Assembly: GCA_002379425.1 (NCBI GenBank)
Contig: DFTH01000003.1
Location: forward strand, 627-64,626
Origin: Prevotella sp. UBA4217
GTDB taxonomy: Bacteria; Bacteroidota; Bacteroidia; Bacteroidales; Bacteroidaceae
Length of the DNA: 64,000 nt
Direction of reading: 5' to 3'
A program made the translations under genes and the position numbers. The notes beneath the pieces are model-generated. The model searched no databases. It had not been told where the DNA came from and was given only the letters and a program-made list of their open reading frames with translations. Shown here piece after piece: positions 60,148 to 64,000 of the stretch; within the stretch, counting starts at the first letter, position 1, and every line of letters starts with the position of its first letter.

Positions 60148-60270
60148 TTTGTATATTTTGAATAAGGTGTAATCGCATTCTGTCGCTGGCTGGTAACTGG
60201 CCGGAGGATTGTAGGGCGCTTATGTCAAGTCAATGGTTACTCGCGAACTTAACAAGAAATTGGCTGCGTG

Positions 60271-60539
60271 ATGAAAGGTTTGGCACCGCAGACTTCAGAA
60301 TTGTTTGATGCAGTAACTTAAAAAGTGGTGTTGATATTAAAGAGTTGATTCCCATTGCGTTGGAGCATTCTGGTCATAAATTGAAGCAGAAAAACCTGCT
60401 TGCAATGATTACAAATGGTGAATATTTCTCTAAAGATAATCAATTTGAGACGTTATCTCCTATATATAACGTATCTACAAACGATATTCAGGATTTCATT
60501 AAGGCGAAGTTACAAGACGGCAATCATCATACCTCATAA
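60271..60539 (+). pseudogene. Remnant of a probable AbiEii-type nucleotidyltransferase toxin gene
   Basis: A short frame (MKGLAPQTSELFDAVT) stops at 60321. It resembles the start of AbiEii/AbiGii-type nucleotidyltransferases. A second frame, open from about 60319, reads LKSGVDIKELIPIALEHSGH and further to FIKAKLQDGNHHTS. This resembles the C-terminal helical end of the same family. The central ~150 codons, including the nucleotidyltransferase core, are missing, and the junction is out of frame. The ATG overlaps the stop of a tiny upstream frame (TGATG), as in a two-gene toxin-antitoxin layout. Family assignment is from memory and is uncertain. Confidence 0.45.
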
Positions 60540-60729
60540 ATCCCGTTTTGATGAAGTAGAGTATTCTAATGATTAATTCTCTTTTATTCTTCTGGCTGCA
60601 AAGATACATATTTTCTGGTAGAATCATTATTCCTTTCAGCCGGGGGGTAATGGGCTGATTTTCAGGCGGATCGGCTGAAGGGATGTTTTTCGTGACACTT
60701 GAGTATTTCACAGGGGTCTCAAAAAGCAA

Positions 60730-60865
60730 TTTGACAATTGTCGAACGATTAAACTACAATTGTAAAAAGAACGTTTGACAATTGTCAAATGATGCTAAAG
60801 TGGCTCTTTGGGAATGTGATGTAGGCTCTCAGGAAAGAATAGAGGCTCCCTATAAACTTTCGGAA
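60730..60865. repeat. 22-bp periodic array with three CAATTG-centred palindromes
   Basis: TTTGACAATTGTCGAA (60730-60745), TACAATTGTA (60755-60764) and TTTGACAATTGTCAAA (60774-60789) are centred exactly 22 bp apart. They are followed by GGCTC-bearing units at 60802, 60824 and 60844. The array ends about 50 bp before the promoter of the VapE/DUF3874 gene. The rest of 60540-60900 holds no gene I can support. Confidence 0.75.
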
Positions 60866-60916
60866 AGGACCTTCATTTAGGATTAGTTTTGCTTGGAAAT
60901 CAGTGGTTTATGGTTG

Positions 60917-60924
60917 TATCTTTG
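60917..60924 (+). promoter_or_regulatory. Promoter -7 box of the VapE/DUF3874 gene
   Basis: TATCTTTG, 47 nt before the ATG at 60972. It shows that the open frame from 60903 starts too early. Confidence 0.75.
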
Positions 60925-60971
60925 CACCCGGAAACGAGATCAAAATCACATTTAGAACAAACGAAAAGACT

Positions 60972-62249
60972 ATGATGAATGTCATGAGAGGTTTTCGCGA
61001 GGTGCTGAATAACAGTACGTACCTTGCAGAGTTGAAGGAACAGAACGGTCTGCTGCGCCAGCAGTTGCAGAAGCAGAAGACCGACAAGGAGTCGAAGTAT
61101 CGCGACCGTCAGATGGCCTACCTCCGTCCGCAGTATGAGATGAAAGACTATGTACGTGCGACGTGGGAGATGTGCCACAACGTGGTGACTGACGTCTATG
61201 AGTACCGTCGGAAGGCTGAGGGGACGTGGAAGATCATCGACAAGAGGGAACTGAACTCGATCGCCAACGAGGTGGCCGATGCGGGAATCTTCTGTCTGGA
61301 CAGTCAGGTGAAGCGCTTCGTGGAGTCGGAGTTTGCCAAGGACTATCACCCCGTCACTGCCTACCTGAATAGTGTGCGCGGGAAGTGGGACGGTGAGCGT
61401 GACTATGCCGACGACCTGCTGCGGCGCGTGTCGGCAGACCCCTATTTCCTGCGGCTGGGACGCATCTGGCTCCGTGGGGTGGTGGCGCAGTGGCTCCACT
61501 GGGATCCCATGCATGCCAATGCCGTGATGCTGCTGATCGTGTCGCCCCAGCAGGGACTCCACAAGAGCACCTTCCTCCGCGAACTGCTGCCCAGGACGCT
61601 CCGTGACTACTATACTGACGACTTCTCGCTATCCACGAAGGGCAATGCCCAGCGGAAGATGGTGGAGTTCGCGCTGATCAACATGGACGAGTTCGACAAG
61701 GAGCCCCGCAAGAAGATGCCAGAACTGAAATCGCTGATGCAGACGCTGAAGCCGAGTTTCATCGGGGCCTATAAGAAGAACTTCAACCGTCTGCCGCGCA
61801 TCGCCTCGTTCGTGGGTACGAGCAACTGCCGTGAACTGCTGACGGATCCCACCGGCTCGCGCCGCTTCCTGGTGGTGGAGCCCGAGGGACTGATCAATGT
61901 GGAGGGTATCTGCCACGACCAACTCTATGCCCAACTGCTCCAGGAGGTGGAGGGTGGGGAGCCCTGCTTCTTCTCGAAGGATGATGAGCGGCAGATGGAG
62001 GAGCACAACCGTGCCTACCGTGTGCTCTCGCCTGTGGAGAAACTCGTGGGTACTTTCTTCCGGCAGCCGGGGGAGGGTGAGGACTGCTGGTCGCTGAGCG
62101 CGGCGGACATCATCAAGGAACTCGCCAGTCACAACCATGCGCTGATGCGCAGCATGTCACAGTCGGAGATGGGCAAGGTGATGAGGCGCCTGGGCTGGAA
62201 GTCGGAGCACACGGAGTACGGCAATGTCTATCGCGTGGTGAAGAAGTAG
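60972..62249 (+). CDS. VapE/VirE-type P-loop ATPase with C-terminal DUF3874 winged helix
   Basis: A 425-residue protein. An N-terminal coiled coil (ELKEQNGLLRQQLQKQKTDK) and a helical primase-associated region precede a superfamily-3-like ATPase. The P-loop reads SPQQGLHKSTF (His where Gly usually precedes Lys) and the Walker B region is ALINMDEFD. A sensor-like GTSNCRELLTDPTGSRRF follows. The C-terminal segment (WSLSAADIIKEL, MSQSEMGKVMRRLGW) fits DUF3874. Such proteins are found in prophages and mobile islands, but here no phage genes are adjacent. It ends in a terminator hairpin facing the HU gene. Confidence 0.82.
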   Translation: MMNVMRGFREVLNNSTYLAELKEQNGLLRQQLQKQKTDKESKYRDRQMAYLRPQYEMKDYVRATWEMCHNVVTDVYEYRRKAEGTWKIIDKRELNSIANEVADAGIFCLDSQVKRFVESEFAKDYHPVTAYLNSVRGKWDGERDYADDLLRRVSADPYFLRLGRIWLRGVVAQWLHWDPMHANAVMLLIVSPQQGLHKSTFLRELLPRTLRDYYTDDFSLSTKGNAQRKMVEFALINMDEFDKEPRKKMPELKSLMQTLKPSFIGAYKKNFNRLPRIASFVGTSNCRELLTDPTGSRRFLVVEPEGLINVEGICHDQLYAQLLQEVEGGEPCFFSKDDERQMEEHNRAYRVLSPVEKLVGTFFRQPGEGEDCWSLSAADIIKELASHNHALMRSMSQSEMGKVMRRLGWKSEHTEYGNVYRVVKK

Positions 62250-62258
62250 GACATGAAA

Positions 62259-62315
62259 AGTCCCTTCAGCGGAAGCGGCTCAGGATGAGCGGGTTAGTCT
62301 TCTGCTGAAGGGACT
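62259..62315 (-). terminator. Terminator hairpin between the VapE gene and the HU gene
   Basis: AGTCCCTTCAGCGGAAG (62259-62275) pairs with CTTCTGCTGAAGGGACT (62299-62315), one G-T pair. On the minus strand the stem is followed by TTTTCATG, so it best serves the HU gene. It could also limit readthrough of the plus-strand gene. Confidence 0.8.
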
Positions 62316-62336
62316 ATGCGTGATGGAAACGGCAGA

Positions 62337-62966
62337 CTATTCGACCCCTACGCGATGGTAGTGATAGGTATTTCCCTCTTTGGTGCGGGTGAACTTGGCA
62401 TACTCGCCTTCCACCAGTTGGTTGCAGATCTGGTTGGCCTTGTATCTCGACAGGCTGAACAGCGACTGCAGGGTGCGCTCGGTGAAGGAGTGGTGCTTCT
62501 TGCAGTAGTCCGTCATCCTGACGATGATATCCGTCATCTTCACAGGCAGCGAACCACTGTTCTCCCTGCGCTCGAAAAAGACCTGTGCCGTGCGGACGCG
62601 CTTGTTGAACTCCTTGTCGGGCGTGAAGCCGATGCCCTCCACCTCCAGTTGGCGGGCCGTGATGGCCCCTGGGTCGGTGACGTATTTCTGCTTCATCCTG
62701 ACCTTCAGGTAGAATGTGCCGAGGCCCTTGATATGTACGTCGCGCCCGTCGAGCAACTGCTCGGGGATCTCGTCCATCAGTGTCTTCGTCACCAGCGCAT
62801 ACAGTCCCTCGGAGATAATCGTGTATTCGCTGATATGCTCAATGAAGGCCTTCTCCTCCATCACCCTACTGACGCGGCGGGCATGATAGGTGGTCTCGCC
62901 ACCGCGTGGGTTGGGCGTCTCGTGGACATCATACTCTATCCGATGACCTTTCCGCTCCTTTGGCAT
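62337..62966 (-). CDS. HU/IHF-family DNA-binding protein with C-terminal winged helix
   Basis: A 209-residue protein, about twice the size of HU. The N-terminal ~135 residues match the HU-like family of Bacteroidetes (KTLMDEIPEQLLDGRDVHIKGLGTFYLKV). The C-terminal ~65 residues look like a winged helix (HHSFTERTLQSLFSLSRYKANQICNQLVEGEYAKF). It starts 12 nt after the ftsZ stop and has no promoter box of its own, so it is likely co-transcribed with ftsZ. The pairing of such HU proteins with VapE/DUF3874 is recurrent in the phylum. Here they are convergent. Confidence 0.82.
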   Translation of the reverse strand: MPKERKGHRIEYDVHETPNPRGGETTYHARRVSRVMEEKAFIEHISEYTIISEGLYALVTKTLMDEIPEQLLDGRDVHIKGLGTFYLKVRMKQKYVTDPGAITARQLEVEGIGFTPDKEFNKRVRTAQVFFERRENSGSLPVKMTDIIVRMTDYCKKHHSFTERTLQSLFSLSRYKANQICNQLVEGEYAKFTRTKEGNTYHYHRVGVE

Positions 62967-62978
62967 GTTCAGCAGGCT

Positions 62979-64000
62979 TTACGAGAAGAACTTGATGGTA
63001 CCCTGGACCGGCTCCTGAGGCGTGGCGGTCGTCTCGTCTGCATCGCTGAGGTCCTCTCCATTGGCCTGGCTGTTGATGCTGTCGAGGATCTCCCTGGTGC
63101 GCTTGTAGGTCGGCGTGGATTCCACGGCGGAGATCACGTCGTCGTTGTCCAGGTCCTCCGGGCGGAAGAGGTAGATGTTCGGACGGCGCTTGTAGCGCCT
63201 GGTGGCACTCTCGCCTCCGTAGTAGCGGTTACGGCGGTCTTGCTTCTGTGCTGCCCTCTCCTGTTCGGCCGCTATGCGGTTCAGTTCTTCCTGACTTTGC
63301 TTCCTGAGGTGGCTGCCCATGCCATCGACATTCTCGATGCCAAAGCCGGTGGCAAGGATGGTGACCTTCACCTTCTTGCCCAGTTCGATATCAGTGGCAA
63401 GTCCCCACTTGATCTCGAAGTCGTTGCCAAACTTCGCCATGAAGTCGTTGACATCGTTCATCTCCTCCATCATGAGTGACGACTGTCCATCCTTTGAGCC
63501 GGCAAACGAGATGCTGAGCAGGATCTTCTTGGAGTTGAAGATGTCATTATCGTTGAGCAACGGGGAGTTCAGGGCGTCTTCGATGGCCTTCTTCACGCGT
63601 CCTTCGCCCTCGCCGTAGCCTGTTGACATGATGGCCACGCCACCATCCTTCAAGACGGTCTTCACGTCGTTGAAGTCGAGGTTGATCAGTCCGTGGACGG
63701 TGATGATCTCTGCGATACTCTTGGCGGCCACGCTCAGGGTGTCGTCAGCCTTGCCGAAGGCATCGAGGACAGACAACTCCGGGTAGATCTCGCGAAGCCG
63801 CTCGTTGTTGATCACCAGGAGGGCATCGACATGCTTGGACATCTCCTCGACGCCATCGAGTGCCTGGTCGATCTTGCGGTCGCCCTCAAAGCGGAAGGGG
63901 ATGGTGACAATGCCGACGGTCAGGATGCCCAGTTCCTTGGATACCCTGGCAATGACAGGGGCAGCGCCTGTGCCAGTGCCGCCGCCCATACCGGCAGTAA
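62979..64000 (-). CDS. ftsZ: Cell division protein FtsZ (3' part)
   Basis: The frame runs off the window end, so the N-terminal ~100 residues are outside. The visible part begins TAGMGGGTGTGAAPV, the tubulin-signature glycine loop. It continues through the GTPase core (NNERLREIYPELSVLDAFGKADD, GVAIMSTGYGEGEGR) and the C-terminal subdomain (KVTILATGFGIE). A variable linker (QDRRNRYYGGESATRR) and the tail (LDNDDVISAVESTPTYKR, ending in GTIKFFS) follow. FtsZ forms the division ring. The internal ATG at 63989 is not the true start. Confidence 0.95.
   Translation of the reverse strand, partial: TAGMGGGTGTGAAPVIARVSKELGILTVGIVTIPFRFEGDRKIDQALDGVEEMSKHVDALLVINNERLREIYPELSVLDAFGKADDTLSVAAKSIAEIITVHGLINLDFNDVKTVLKDGGVAIMSTGYGEGEGRVKKAIEDALNSPLLNDNDIFNSKKILLSISFAGSKDGQSSLMMEEMNDVNDFMAKFGNDFEIKWGLATDIELGKKVKVTILATGFGIENVDGMGSHLRKQSQEELNRIAAEQERAAQKQDRRNRYYGGESATRRYKRRPNIYLFRPEDLDNDDVISAVESTPTYKRTREILDSINSQANGEDLSDADETTATPQEPVQGTIKFFS

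Overview
The window is a piece of a Bacteroidetes chromosome, most likely from the Prevotellaceae. The evidence is the family content (GH95 and GH31 glycosidases, DUF2723, DUF3160, DUF3109, DUF4840, AmmeMemoRadiSam, a VapE/DUF3874-type protein), the near absence of Shine-Dalgarno sites, and the repeated Bacteroidetes-type promoter box TAnnTTTG, in places with TTTG about 20 nt upstream. Placement below family is not possible from the sequence alone.

Layout. 1-12.5 kb: tRNA-Asn, an S41 protease, then a long same-strand run rimP-nusA-infB-sufB-sufC-sufD-sufS-rnhB in which I find only one promoter. 12.5-25.7 kb: a GH31 glycosidase, a lipoprotein/TPR/PP2C phosphatase, a gutted cytidylate-kinase-like gene in front of gpmI, the AmmeMemoRadiSam pair, an M15 peptidase, an amidohydrolase, ung and a DUF3109 protein. 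25.7-29 kb: a GH95 fucosidase-type enzyme with an AraC regulator. 29-49 kb: an envelope region. It has a small histidine kinase and a receiver-Fis response regulator, divergent TolC and HlyD genes, a DUF4840 lipoprotein, a RAYT-like HUH transposase, two FtsX-type permeases and one ABC ATPase. A membrane-anchored winged-helix regulator with a DUF2723 protein and an ECF sigma cassette with an outer-membrane barrel lie between them. 49-55 kb: ptb and buk (convergent), with a DUF3160/CapA cluster. 55-64 kb: glnA, gyrB, rpsT, tRNA-Glu, recO, a second gutted gene, a VapE/DUF3874 protein, an HU-type protein and the 3' part of ftsZ.

The most interesting regulatory signal is one operator (arms TGTCTAAAAAT / ATTTTTAGACA) found three times. 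It precedes tolC and both FtsX permease genes, always exactly 89 nt from its outer edge to the -7 box. The copy beside tolC lies between tolC and the response-regulator gene. This suggests a three-promoter regulon that reunites exporter parts spread over 18 kb.

The second theme is short tandem repeats with 7-, 8- or 9-bp units and REP-like GC palindromes. They fill many intergenic gaps and have also entered coding sequences in frame (sufD, sufS, MEMO/AMMECR1, GH95, tolC, DUF2723, the anti-sigma-like gene). A RAYT-like transposase with an extra C-terminal domain lies in the same window. Four genes have a TAnnTTTG box only 4-6 nt before the start codon and are candidates for leaderless transcripts.
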